From: Garicola koreensis
GTDB taxonomy: Bacteria; Actinomycetota; Actinomycetes; Actinomycetales; Micrococcaceae
DNA: 64,000 nt
Assembly: GCF_014195445.1 (NCBI RefSeq)
Contig: NZ_JACIBT010000003.1
Location: 62,001 to 126,000, forward strand
Direction: 5' to 3'
The translations under genes were made by a program, and so were the position numbers. The notes beneath the pieces are model-generated. The model searched no databases. It had not been told where the DNA came from and saw only the letters and a program-made list of their open reading frames with translations. Positions 1 to 8,424 of the stretch are shown here, piece by piece (the stretch's first letter is position 1; each line of letters starts with the position of its first letter).

Positions 1-206
1 GCCTCCAAGAAGCCGTTGATAATGTCTTCGGGCCCAGCCCCGGGCTGCGGAGCGACCGGGTCACGCTGATACTCATACCCCTGAGCCGGCGGTGCTTCCG
101 CTCTGCCGACGGGCCCATCGGTGGGCAGGGCGGGAGTGCAGCCGATGACGGCCAGTGACACCGCGAGGACGGCGGCAAGGGTGGTCTTGGTGCGGGAACG
201 GCTCAT
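1..206 (-). CDS. lpqB: LpqB-type lipoprotein (N-terminal part, runs off the window)
   Basis: Only the first 68 or so codons lie in the window. The product begins MSRSRTK and has a hydrophobic signal stretch ending in the lipobox LAVIGC, so it should be a lipid-anchored extracytoplasmic protein. It starts at 206 and overlaps the mtrB stop by 4 bases (ATGA type), so the two are translationally coupled. mtrA-mtrB-lpqB is the usual actinobacterial order, and in that cassette LpqB is known to modulate the MtrB sensor. The visible part is mostly signal peptide and Pro/Ala-rich linker, so the call rests on position plus the lipobox. Confidence 0.85.
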   Translation of the reverse strand, partial: MSRSRTKTTLAAVLAVSLAVIGCTPALPTDGPVGRAEAPPAQGYEYQRDPVAPQPGAGPEDIINGFLE

Positions 207-1852
207 GCTTTGGGGTCCTGCTGGTAGAGAGACTGCTCGTGGACGCGATCATGGGGCACCTCGCCGCTGAGCGACACCGAGTCCACCGAGATTCGACGTC
301 GCTCAGACTCCTGATAGCTGGGCGGCAGCGCCAGTGGAGAGGCACGGTAAGGCTGGCCCTGGCGGCGCGGCAGCACCACACGGAAGCATGAACCCTGCCC
401 CATTTGGCCCCATGGGTCCAGACTGCCCTGATGCAGACGGGTATCCTCAGTGGCGATGGAGAGACCCAGACCCGATCCGCCGGTGGTGCGAGCCCGGGCC
501 GGATCAGCTCGCCAGAACCGGTCGAAGACATGGTCCACCTGATCCGGAGTCATCCCGATTCCGAAGTCTCGCACGGCGATGCCGACCGCTGTCGGGCTGG
601 ATGTGATCACCACATCCACCGGCTGGCCCTCAGAGTGCTCGATGGCGTTGTTGACCAGATTGCGCAGGATCCGATCAATCCGCCGTCGGTCAACCTCCGC
701 GATGAAGTCCTCCCCCTGGACCACAATATTCAGTTCACCCCCGGCCTGTTCCGCCAGCGGCAGCGCAGCGGTGAGCACCTCTTCGCAGAGTGCTCTGAGA
801 TCAACGTCGCTCAGCACCAGCTCTGCGGCCCCGGCGTCGAAGCGCGACATCTCCAGAAGGTCTGCAAGCAGCGCCTGGAAACGTTCCACCTGGTGATGCA
901 GCAGCTCGGCAGAGCGGCGGCTGACCGGGTCGAAGTCCTCACTGGAGTCGTGGAGGACATCTGCTGCGATGCTCACCGTCGTCAGCGGGGTGCGCAGCTC
1001 GTGGGAGACGTCGGAGACGAAGCGCTGCTGCATCTTCGACAGGTTGGCCAACTGCGTAATCTGCTCCTGCAGGGTGGAAGCCATACGGTTGAACGAAAGC
1101 CCCAGCCGGGCGATCTCATCCTCACCGACCACCGCCAGACGCTGGTCCAGCTGGCCATCGGCGATGCGCTCAGAGACTTCGGCGGCTTGGGAGACCGGTT
1201 TGACCACTGTGCGGGTGATCCATGCGGCGATGAGCATATTCATCAGCAGGATCACTGCGATAGCAGTGAGGAACACCTGAAAGACGAAGGTGACATTCTC
1301 ATCCACCGAGGAGAAGTCGTAGACGTAGAACAGGCCGTAGGGCTCCCCCGGCGGCAGGTGCACATAGATCCCGAAGGCCACCCCCGGGGCAGTGTTTCCG
1401 GCGTCATCCTCGATGCCCACCGGCTGCCACAGCTGGGTATCCTGACCGCTGGTGAGCACCGCCTCACGCAGCTCGTCGCTGATGATGTCTTCCGAAAATC
1501 CTTCGGAGTGCCGCGGCGCCACCTGCAGGTCCTCCGGCTGGCCCAGCGGAAGCAGCACAAAGTTGCGCGGCAGCGCAGCGGAGCCTCCGAGGTTCTCCAG
1601 GACCCCGGCCACCTGAGACTCAACCTCCGAGCTGTCCACCGGCTGCATTGCATCGAAGCCGTTGCGGGCCTGGATCAGTTCATCCGTGGCTTCGGCCTCC
1701 ACCTGGTCGAAGCGCTCCTGGTAGAAGCCGGTGGTGACCTGCTCCACCAAGAAGTAGGCGATCAGCCCAGTTCCGATCAGCGTCAGCAGACCAGTGAAGA
1801 ACACCGCGCGGACCATCAGCGAGCGCGCCCAGAACTTGGGCAGCCGCAGCAT
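203..1852 (-). CDS. mtrB: MtrB sensor histidine kinase
   Basis: Membrane sensor kinase of the MtrAB system that controls cell-wall and osmotic homeostasis. The sequence shows an N-terminal membrane helix (about residues 13-35), an extracytoplasmic domain, a second helix (about 195-218) and a HAMP linker. The H-box FVSDVSHELRTPL lies near residue 285, followed by N, G1 (DFGIGM) and G2 (GGSGLGLSIA) ATP-binding boxes. 549 aa is typical of MtrB. The frame stays open upstream of this ATG to the mtrA stop at 1973 without an ATG, GTG or TTG, so either this ATG is the start or a rare codon is used. It lies downstream of mtrA and overlaps lpqB. Confidence 0.95.
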   Translation of the reverse strand: MLRLPKFWARSLMVRAVFFTGLLTLIGTGLIAYFLVEQVTTGFYQERFDQVEAEATDELIQARNGFDAMQPVDSSEVESQVAGVLENLGGSAALPRNFVLLPLGQPEDLQVAPRHSEGFSEDIISDELREAVLTSGQDTQLWQPVGIEDDAGNTAPGVAFGIYVHLPPGEPYGLFYVYDFSSVDENVTFVFQVFLTAIAVILLMNMLIAAWITRTVVKPVSQAAEVSERIADGQLDQRLAVVGEDEIARLGLSFNRMASTLQEQITQLANLSKMQQRFVSDVSHELRTPLTTVSIAADVLHDSSEDFDPVSRRSAELLHHQVERFQALLADLLEMSRFDAGAAELVLSDVDLRALCEEVLTAALPLAEQAGGELNIVVQGEDFIAEVDRRRIDRILRNLVNNAIEHSEGQPVDVVITSSPTAVGIAVRDFGIGMTPDQVDHVFDRFWRADPARARTTGGSGLGLSIATEDTRLHQGSLDPWGQMGQGSCFRVVLPRRQGQPYRASPLALPPSYQESERRRISVDSVSLSGEVPHDRVHEQSLYQQDPKA

Positions 1853-1972
1853 GCGCTGGCGGAAGCTCAGCGGTGGGCGGGCGCGCTCGATCGCTGGCGA
1901 GTCGGGCTCGGTGCCAGAAGGGTTCGCTGGGGCTGCTGCGGTGTTCTGCTCAGTGATGGCTGCGGACGCTCC

Positions 1973-2659
1973 TTATCCGCCAGCTTTGTACCCGATGCCG
2001 CGCACGGTTTGGACGATCTCAGGGTGCTCCGGGTCCTTCTCCACTTTGGAGCGCAGCCGCTGCACGTGCACATTCACCAGCCGGGTGTCTGCCTGGTGCC
2101 GGTAGCCCCAGACCTCCTCCAGCAGCATCTCGCGGTTCCAGACCTGCCAGGGTTTCTTGGCCAGCGTGGAGAGCAGGTCGAACTCCAGCGGGGTCAGCGG
2201 AATCTTGGTGCTGCCGCGACGGACCTCGTGGCCGGCCACGTCGATGGACAGATCCCCGATGGTCAGCGTCTCCGCCTCGTGGTGATTGGCACTGCCCTCA
2301 GCAGGCCGCAGCCGAGCGCGGACCCGGGCGACCAGCTCGGCTGGTTTGAACGGTTTGGGCACGTAGTCGTCGGCGCCGGCCTCCAAGCCGCGCACCACAT
2401 CTGCAGTGTCGGACTTGGCGGTGAGCATAATGATCGGGGTATCGGCCTCTTCACGGATTTCGCGGCACACCTCGATGCCGTCTTTGCCCGGAAGCATCAG
2501 GTCAAGCAGCACCAGATCAGGGTCTGAGGCGCGGAAGACTTCCAGGGCGCCGTCGCCGGTTTCACAGAACGTCGGATCGAACCCGTCGTTTCGCAGCACG
2601 ATGCCGATCATCTCGGAAAGTGCCTCATCATCGTCGACCACCAGGATCCGGCCCTTCAT
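1973..2659 (-). CDS. mtrA: MtrA response regulator
   Basis: OmpR-family DNA-binding response regulator, partner of MtrB. It begins MKGRILVVDDDEALSEM. The receiver domain carries the acidic pair DDD, the phospho-acceptor Asp in LVLLDLMLPGKDG and the conserved Lys in VPKPFKP. A winged-helix domain ends VRGIGYKAGG. The length of 228 aa equals the usual MtrA length. The start at 2659 is chosen because AGGAAGG lies just upstream and the receiver fold begins there; a longer in-frame extension to 2851 has no family support. Confidence 0.96.
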   Translation of the reverse strand: MKGRILVVDDDEALSEMIGIVLRNDGFDPTFCETGDGALEVFRASDPDLVLLDLMLPGKDGIEVCREIREEADTPIIMLTAKSDTADVVRGLEAGADDYVPKPFKPAELVARVRARLRPAEGSANHHEAETLTIGDLSIDVAGHEVRRGSTKIPLTPLEFDLLSTLAKKPWQVWNREMLLEEVWGYRHQADTRLVNVHVQRLRSKVEKDPEHPEIVQTVRGIGYKAGG

Positions 2660-2822
2660 GACACATCCTTCCTCACAGCTGCTGCAGCGATTGAACCTTT
2701 TCCTCAGGATATATGCATTCCAGCCTGTCATCCTCATACACGCGCGCTGAACCCCGATTGCGATGCGCGCCTGCGGCCAACGGCGATAAGGTGGCGGAGA
2801 AAGTCTGACATGCGAGGAGGGT

Positions 2823-3941
2823 GTGGTGAGCGCAGTGCGCCGGCCGAACACGACGCCGTCTCCGAGCAGCCCAGCGCCCGGAAGTGCAGAGCCCCGCAGC
2901 CCAGAGCCGCAGGTGCGGCCCGGTGCGGTCTACCCGCTGCGTGCCATGGGTCAGGACGAGATGTTCTCCGGGGCGTTCAGCGTGATTCGGCGCAATCGGC
3001 GCGCCGTGCTGGGCCTGCCCCTTCTGGCCGGTGTGCTCAACTTCGCCACCGCCATTCTGCTGATGCTGCTCTTCCCCTCGCAGCAGTTCATGCGCATGCT
3101 CCTGGACCCGGCGGCCTTCGATGACCCGGAGATGGCCTGGGCGGTGATGGGTGATGGGGCCATGTGGCTGGTGCTGATGCTCACCGGCTTCATCGGCAAC
3201 CTGGTGCTGGCGCTGTCTGTGGGGCTGCTGGCCATCCCCGCGCTGCGTGCGGCCTACGGTCTGCCCACCACTCTGGGCCAGACCATCCGGCTGCGCGCCG
3301 GCACGCTGGGCTGGCTGGCGCTGCACTGTGTGGTGCTGGGGCTTCTGCTGGCAGTCGCTGGGGTCATCGTCCTGGTCCTCAGCGCGCTGCTGATCGGCGT
3401 GACGTTCTTCATCGCCGCCGTCGTGGTGCTGCCGGGGCTCTTCCTGCTGCTCTGCTGGGTGAGCGCGGCCTTCATGTTCGGCCCGATGGTCATTGTGGTG
3501 GAGCGCCGCAACGCCTTCAGCGCGCTGGCGCGTTCGTTCAGCCTCAACCGCGGCCTGTGGTGGCGCCACATCGGTGCGGTGGCCCTGGTTTATCTGATCG
3601 GCACCATCGCCCTGCTCATCGCCTCGCTGCCTGCCGGCATTGTGGCGGGATTCGGCACCGAGCTCGGCTGGCAGGCGCCGCAGGGTCAGGAAAGCTGGAT
3701 TTCGATTCTGCTGCTCGCCGTCGGGAACCTGTACGACGCCGTGCTGGCCGCACTGATGGTGGCACTGGCTGGCACCGTGATTGCGGTGATGTACCTCAAC
3801 GCGCGGTTCCGGCAGGAGGCCCTGGATGCGGTGCTGCTGGATGCCGCCGCAGACGTTGATGATCCGGCGACGCTGATCCCCGGCTCCCCGGAGCACCTGG
3901 GGGCGCACTTCTCCGCTGCCGGCAGTGGGAGGCCCGAGTAG
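2823..3941 (+). CDS. Multi-pass membrane protein (glycerophosphodiesterase-membrane-domain-like)
   Basis: A 372-aa protein with a Pro/Ser-rich N-terminal tail of about 40 residues, then the segment MGQDEMFSGAFSVIRRNRRAVLG, which leads into about six hydrophobic helices. This layout matches actinobacterial membrane proteins related to the GPDPase membrane domain, which carry no catalytic domain. The start is GTG at 2823, with GTG at 2826 equally possible; GGAGG lies just upstream. It is the first gene of a tightly packed plus-strand run with DUF4129, DUF4350, MoxR and DUF58 genes, directly abutting the next start. The role is unknown; a cell-envelope function is inferred from the neighbours. 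Confidence 0.75.
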   Translation: MVSAVRRPNTTPSPSSPAPGSAEPRSPEPQVRPGAVYPLRAMGQDEMFSGAFSVIRRNRRAVLGLPLLAGVLNFATAILLMLLFPSQQFMRMLLDPAAFDDPEMAWAVMGDGAMWLVLMLTGFIGNLVLALSVGLLAIPALRAAYGLPTTLGQTIRLRAGTLGWLALHCVVLGLLLAVAGVIVLVLSALLIGVTFFIAAVVVLPGLFLLLCWVSAAFMFGPMVIVVERRNAFSALARSFSLNRGLWWRHIGAVALVYLIGTIALLIASLPAGIVAGFGTELGWQAPQGQESWISILLLAVGNLYDAVLAALMVALAGTVIAVMYLNARFRQEALDAVLLDAAADVDDPATLIPGSPEHLGAHFSAAGSGRPE

Positions 3942-4574
3942 ATGTATGACCGGGATGAGGCGCGCCGGCTGCTGGAGGATGAGCTCTCCGGCCCTGAGTA
4001 CCAGCGGCAGTTCAGCGGACCGGTGCGCGAGGCCGTCGACCGGTTCCTGCAGTGGCTGCAGGAGGGTGCGGTGAACCTCGGCGTCGTCGATATTCCTGCC
4101 GGACCCCTGGTGGTTCTGCTTCTGCTGGCGGCGGCCGTCACGGTGGTTCTGCTGGTGGTCCGCCCGCGGCTTCAGCGTTCCGGCGATCCGGACCAGCAGG
4201 TCGATATCGAGGCGGGCATCACTGCCGCCGCGCTGCGTGATCGCGCTGACCGCAGCGCTGAGGCAGGCAACTACGACGACGCCGCCCGCGACCGTTTCCG
4301 AGCGCTGGTGCGCGGCGCGGAGGAGCGCGCCCTGCTGCCCAGGTCCACCGGCCGCACCGCCACCGAGATCGCTGAGCATCTGGCGGGACAGTTCAATGAG
4401 CATGGCCACCAGCTGCGCACCGCCGCCGAACTGTTCAACCTCTCCCGGTACGGCAGGCAGCGGCTGAGCGCCCAGCAGTACGGGCAGCTTCGCACCCTGG
4501 ATGCGACCCTGCGGGAGGCCCAACCCACCGGAAGCCTCGATGTTCAGGGACCCAGACTGGTGGCCCCGCGGTGA
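3942..4574 (+). CDS. DUF4129 domain protein
   Basis: A 210-aa protein with one membrane helix (about residues 55-78, PLVVLLLLAAAVTVVLLVV) and a cytoplasmic C-terminal region. The segment RDRFRALVRGAEERALLPRSTGRTATEIAEHL is the DUF4129 signature. It begins immediately after the preceding stop and overlaps the next gene by 4 bases (GTGA), so the run is almost certainly one operon. DUF4129 genes usually accompany MoxR ATPase and DUF58 genes, as here. The molecular function is not established. Confidence 0.88.
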   Translation: MYDRDEARRLLEDELSGPEYQRQFSGPVREAVDRFLQWLQEGAVNLGVVDIPAGPLVVLLLLAAAVTVVLLVVRPRLQRSGDPDQQVDIEAGITAAALRDRADRSAEAGNYDDAARDRFRALVRGAEERALLPRSTGRTATEIAEHLAGQFNEHGHQLRTAAELFNLSRYGRQRLSAQQYGQLRTLDATLREAQPTGSLDVQGPRLVAPR

Positions 4575-5797
4575 CCGCGACCGTCGCAGGTGCAGGCGCT
4601 GCCGCACGCTCAGCCCTGGCCAGGTGGCAGTTCTGGATCGTGCTGGTCCTCCTCGGCGCCATAGCTGCAGCGGCCATGCAGCTGCTGGACACTGAGGACG
4701 CTGAACCCTACGGCTTGGCCAACACAGACCTTGACGGGTACGCCGGGTTGGCCTCCGTTCTGGACGAGCAGGGCGTGGAAATCCACCGCGCGCACTCGGC
4801 CCAGGTGGCCGCGGACCTGATGGATGAGCACCCTGATGCCTCGGTGGTGGTCCTGACCCGCAGCTTCCCACCCGATGAGGGGTTCATCTCCGAGCTGGGC
4901 CAGCAGCACCAGGCCGGCCGCGAGGTGGTGTGGATGGCTGAGCGCTCCCACCTGCTGGCCAACGCACTGGGCGATGAGCTGCGGGCTGGGCCGCCGATTC
5001 CCACCGGAGCGGCCGGGACACCCGCCACGGTCGGCGCCTCAGAGGCGTGCACCGCTGAAGCAGCCCACAGCGCGGAGAACATTCAGGCCTCCGGCACGAG
5101 TCTGCAGGCCGACTCCGGGTGCTTCCGCCTGGAACCCCAAGCCGAGGGCGCGGCTGCGGGCTACGTGCTGGCCGAGACCAGCTTGGGCTGGGCGTTCACC
5201 GCCCCGGATGCGTTCACCAATCAGCGCATCACCGACGCGGGCAACGCAGCCCTGGCGCTGGGGATGCTGGGTGCCGATGGGGGCCCCAGCGGCGGCGACC
5301 TGATCTGGTACACGCCTGCGGGCGCAGATCTGGCCGGCTCTGAGCAGTGGTCCTCGCCGATGGATCATCTGCCGGACTGGTTCTGGCCGCTGGTGTGGTG
5401 GCTGCTGATCTGCGCGGCGGTGGCCATGCTGGTCGCCGGGCGGCGCTATGGCCCTGTGGTCTCCGAGCCGCTGCCGGTGAGCGTGCCCGCCAGCGAATCC
5501 GCCCACGGCCGGGGCCGGCTCTATCAGCGCTCCAATGAGGTGACCGCCACCGCGCGCACCCTGCGCAGCGCCCATCTGCTGCGACTGGGCAGGCTGCTGC
5601 GGCTGGGGCCCGCCCCTGAGGCTGAAGTTGTCGCTGCGGCCGCGGCGCGAGCCTCCGGCTGGGATGATCAGCGGGTGCCCCGGCTGCTCATCAGCGACGA
5701 GGTGCGAGGCAACAGTCAGCTCAGCAGCTATGCTCAACAGCTTGCGCGGCTGGAGAATGACGTCAGAGACCGAACACGAATGCGAAGGAGACCATAA
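4571..5797 (+). CDS. DUF4350 domain membrane protein
   Basis: A 408-aa protein with a GTG start overlapping the previous stop. It has an N-terminal membrane helix (about residues 17-38), then an extracytoplasmic domain beginning DLDGYAGLASVLDEQGVEIHRAHS, a DUF4350 feature. A second helix (WFWPLVWWLLICAAVAMLVAG) lies near residue 270 and a cytoplasmic tail follows. The stop abuts the GTG start of the MoxR gene. The context of DUF4129, MoxR and DUF58 suggests a membrane-anchored partner of the AAA ATPase. The function is otherwise unknown. Confidence 0.87.
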   Translation: MTATVAGAGAAARSALARWQFWIVLVLLGAIAAAAMQLLDTEDAEPYGLANTDLDGYAGLASVLDEQGVEIHRAHSAQVAADLMDEHPDASVVVLTRSFPPDEGFISELGQQHQAGREVVWMAERSHLLANALGDELRAGPPIPTGAAGTPATVGASEACTAEAAHSAENIQASGTSLQADSGCFRLEPQAEGAAAGYVLAETSLGWAFTAPDAFTNQRITDAGNAALALGMLGADGGPSGGDLIWYTPAGADLAGSEQWSSPMDHLPDWFWPLVWWLLICAAVAMLVAGRRYGPVVSEPLPVSVPASESAHGRGRLYQRSNEVTATARTLRSAHLLRLGRLLRLGPAPEAEVVAAAAARASGWDDQRVPRLLISDEVRGNSQLSSYAQQLARLENDVRDRTRMRRRP

Positions 5798-6853
5798 GTG
5801 AATGAGCCCGGGCCCTACGACGGCGCAGAGGCAGCGCCACAGACGCATGCGCCCAGCGCTGCACAACCCAGCGCTGACCAGCCCGGTGCTCCCGGTGCGT
5901 CCAACGACGAGCTGCGGGCGCGGCTGACCAGGGTCCGCGAAGAGGTGGCCAAGGCCGTCGTCGGCCAGGACGCGGCGGTCACCAGTGTGGTCATCGCCCT
6001 GCTGGTGCGCGGCCACGTGCTCCTGGAGGGCGTGCCCGGGGTGGCCAAGACCCTGCTGGTGCGCTCGATATCGGCCTCGCTGAGTCTGGACACCGCACGC
6101 GTGCAGTTCACCCCCGACCTGATGCCCGGTGACGTGACCGGCTCCCTGGTCTACGACTCCACCACCGGGGACTTCTCCTTCCGCCACGGACCGGTCTTCA
6201 CCAACCTGATGCTTGCCGATGAGATCAACCGCACTCCGCCGAAAACCCAGGCCTCCCTGCTGGAGGCCATGGAGGAGCGGCAGGTCTCGGTGGACGGACT
6301 GGGCCGGTCCCTGCCGGACCCGTTCCTGGTGGCGGCCACGCAGAACCCGGTGGAGTACGAAGGCACCTATGCGCTGCCCGAAGCGCAGTTGGACCGGTTT
6401 TTGCTGAAGGTGAATCTGGACCTGCCTGAACGCGAGCAGGAGGTGGAGATCATCCGCCGCCATGCTGCCGGCTTCAACCCGTCGGACCTGGCAGCGGCCG
6501 GAGTGGCACCGGTGGCTTCTGCGCACGATGTGCTGGCCGCCCGGCACGCAGTGGCTGGGGTGCAGATCGCCGCCGAGGTGATCGGCTACGTCGTCGAAAT
6601 TGCCCGCGCCACCCGCCAGGCGCCCAGCTTCCAACTGGGGGTCTCCCCCCGCGGGGCGACGGCGCTGATGAACGCCGCCAAGGCCTGGGCCTGGCTCTCC
6701 GGCCGGGACTACGTGACCCCCGACGACGTCAAGGCGCTGGCGCTGCCGACCCTGCGGCACCGCGTCTCGCTGACCCCGGAGGCCGCGATGGACGGCGCCG
6801 GTGCCGACAATGTGCTTCAGGGGATCCTCGCCTCCACGCCGGTGCCGCGCTAG
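5798..6853 (+). CDS. MoxR-family AAA+ ATPase
   Basis: A 351-aa AAA+ chaperone-like ATPase. After a low-complexity N-terminus come Walker A (GVPGVAKTLL), Walker B (MLADEINRTPPKTQ), sensor 1 (VAATQNPVEYEGTY) and the arginine-finger region (LPEAQLDRFLLK), in MoxR order. It starts at GTG directly after the DUF4350 stop and is followed 18 bases later by the DUF58 gene. MoxR proteins are thought to remodel or activate partners bearing DUF58/VWA-like domains. Confidence 0.95.
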   Translation: MNEPGPYDGAEAAPQTHAPSAAQPSADQPGAPGASNDELRARLTRVREEVAKAVVGQDAAVTSVVIALLVRGHVLLEGVPGVAKTLLVRSISASLSLDTARVQFTPDLMPGDVTGSLVYDSTTGDFSFRHGPVFTNLMLADEINRTPPKTQASLLEAMEERQVSVDGLGRSLPDPFLVAATQNPVEYEGTYALPEAQLDRFLLKVNLDLPEREQEVEIIRRHAAGFNPSDLAAAGVAPVASAHDVLAARHAVAGVQIAAEVIGYVVEIARATRQAPSFQLGVSPRGATALMNAAKAWAWLSGRDYVTPDDVKALALPTLRHRVSLTPEAAMDGAGADNVLQGILASTPVPR

Positions 6854-6871
6854 GTACCGGAGCGCTGCCAC

Positions 6872-8218
6872 GTGTTGACCTACCGGTTCCTGTGGACGGC
6901 GTTGGGCTTCGCCGTCGTCGTCGTCCTTGCCCCCCAGCACTTCTGGTGGTGGGTGGCGCTCCTTGCCGCGCTGGCGGTGACCGATCTGCTGCTGTGTGCT
7001 TCCCCGCGCCGCATTTCTGTGGAGCGTGAACCCACCCAGCCGGTGCGCCAAGGAGGCACCGGCTCCGCGTCGAGCCGACTGGTGAATCGTGGCCGGCGTC
7101 GGCTGCGAGGTTGGGCCAAGGACGGGTGGCAGCCCACCGCAGGAGCTGCCGACGCGCTGCAGCGCGTCAGCATCGGTGCCGGTGAGCAGACCGTGGTGCG
7201 TGTTCAGCTGGCGCCGACTCGCCGCGGCGAGCTGCGAAGCGAGCACCTCACGCTGCGCTCCGTGGGCCCGCTGGGGCTGGCGGGCCGCCAGGTGGTGCAC
7301 CGGAGTCCGCACAGTCTGCGGGTGCTCCCCCAATTCCGCTCCCGCAGACATCTGCCCTCCAGGCTGCAGCGGCTGCGCGAGCTCGACGGCGCCACCGCAG
7401 TGCAGCTGCGCGGTGCCGGCACGGAGTTCGACTCCCTGCGCGACTACGTGCGCGGCGATGACATCCGCTCCATCGACTGGCGCGCCACCGCACGTCGGCA
7501 GGACGCGGCGGGCCAACACCTGGTGGTGCGCACCTGGCGCCCCGAGCGGGACCGCCGGGTGATCCTCTGCTTGGACGCCTCCCGGACCTCTGCGGCGCGG
7601 GTCGGAGCGGTGGACGATGAGCAGGCAGCTCCGGGCGCCGCAGACCAGCCAACTGCCGAACCGCGGCTGGACGCGGGGGTCGAGGCCTCGCTGCTGCTGG
7701 GCGCCCTGGCCGCTCAGGCCGGCGACCGGGTCGACTTCCTCGCCTTCCACCGCCACACCGTGGCCCGGGCCTCCTCGGCTGAGCGCGGCCAGTTTCTGCA
7801 CGTGCTCAGCACGGCCGCCTCCACCGTGGAACCGGCACTGGTGGAGGCCGACTTCTCCCAGCTGCCAGCCGAGATCGCCGCGGTGAGCAGCCAGCAGGCC
7901 CTGGTGGTGGTGCTCACCGCAGCCGACTCGCCCTCGCTGCAGGAGGGACTGCTGCCGGTGCTGCCTGCGCTGACCGCCAAGCACCGTGTACTGGTGGCCT
8001 CGGTGCGCGACCCGCAGCTGCAGCGGGCGGCCCAGCGCCGCGAATCAACCTCCGATGTCTACCAGGCCGCGGCGGCCGAACGAGCCCTGATTGAAACCGA
8101 GGCCGTGGCCGCTGAGCTGGCCGGGATGGGCGTGGAGGTGCTGCAGGAAGTGCCGGATAAGCTCGCCCCGGCTCTGGCGGACGCCTATATCCGCCTGAAG
8201 GCCACCGGCAAACTCTGA
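6872..8218 (+). CDS. DUF58 domain protein
   Basis: A 448-aa protein with two N-terminal hydrophobic helices, a beta-rich middle, and the DUF58 core motif FDSLRDYVRGDDIRSIDWRATAR (about residues 188-210). A VWA-like C-terminal region begins RRVILCLDASRT. It ends the membrane protein-DUF4129-DUF4350-MoxR-DUF58 run. The start is GTG. Such proteins are the usual partners of MoxR ATPases; a role in envelope or complex assembly is inferred only. Confidence 0.92.
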   Translation: MLTYRFLWTALGFAVVVVLAPQHFWWWVALLAALAVTDLLLCASPRRISVEREPTQPVRQGGTGSASSRLVNRGRRRLRGWAKDGWQPTAGAADALQRVSIGAGEQTVVRVQLAPTRRGELRSEHLTLRSVGPLGLAGRQVVHRSPHSLRVLPQFRSRRHLPSRLQRLRELDGATAVQLRGAGTEFDSLRDYVRGDDIRSIDWRATARRQDAAGQHLVVRTWRPERDRRVILCLDASRTSAARVGAVDDEQAAPGAADQPTAEPRLDAGVEASLLLGALAAQAGDRVDFLAFHRHTVARASSAERGQFLHVLSTAASTVEPALVEADFSQLPAEIAAVSSQQALVVVLTAADSPSLQEGLLPVLPALTAKHRVLVASVRDPQLQRAAQRRESTSDVYQAAAAERALIETEAVAAELAGMGVEVLQEVPDKLAPALADAYIRLKATGKL

Positions 8219-8254
8219 TCCCTGCCGCCCCTCCCCTCCCTCCTGCCTCCTCCG

Positions 8255-8328
8255 CGTTCGGTCACGCACTATGACCCTTTCTTAGCCGTTCTTGGGCCCA
8301 AGGTGCTGTCAGACTGCGTGACCGAACG
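8255..8328. repeat. 14-bp perfect inverted repeat around a 12-bp palindrome
   Basis: CGTTCGGTCACGCA (8255-8268) recurs as its exact reverse complement at 8315-8328. Between the arms lies the perfect palindrome CTTGGGCCCAAG (8291-8302). It lies in the 206-base gap between the DUF58 gene and mnmA. There is no T-tract, so a classical terminator is unlikely. It could be an operator pair or a structured mnmA leader. Confidence 0.6.
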
Positions 8329-8424
8329 GCGAGGGTGGGGCGGTGGCGTGGCAGCGGGGGTGGCGGCAGGTGGGGCGGCGGCCGTGTTGGCGGCGGCACC
8401 GCAGATTCCGTACCGTAGATACCT

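Noticed and set aside
404-2527. A very long plus-strand open frame opposite mtrB and mtrA
   Set aside because: It is the antisense shadow of high-GC genes: composition rich in His, Gln and Arg without any domain, while the minus strand has clear kinase and regulator motifs.
2673-4871. A 732-codon minus-strand frame opposite the membrane protein, DUF4129 and DUF4350 genes
   Set aside because: Gln/His/Arg-rich shadow with no motif; the plus strand has membrane helices and family signatures.
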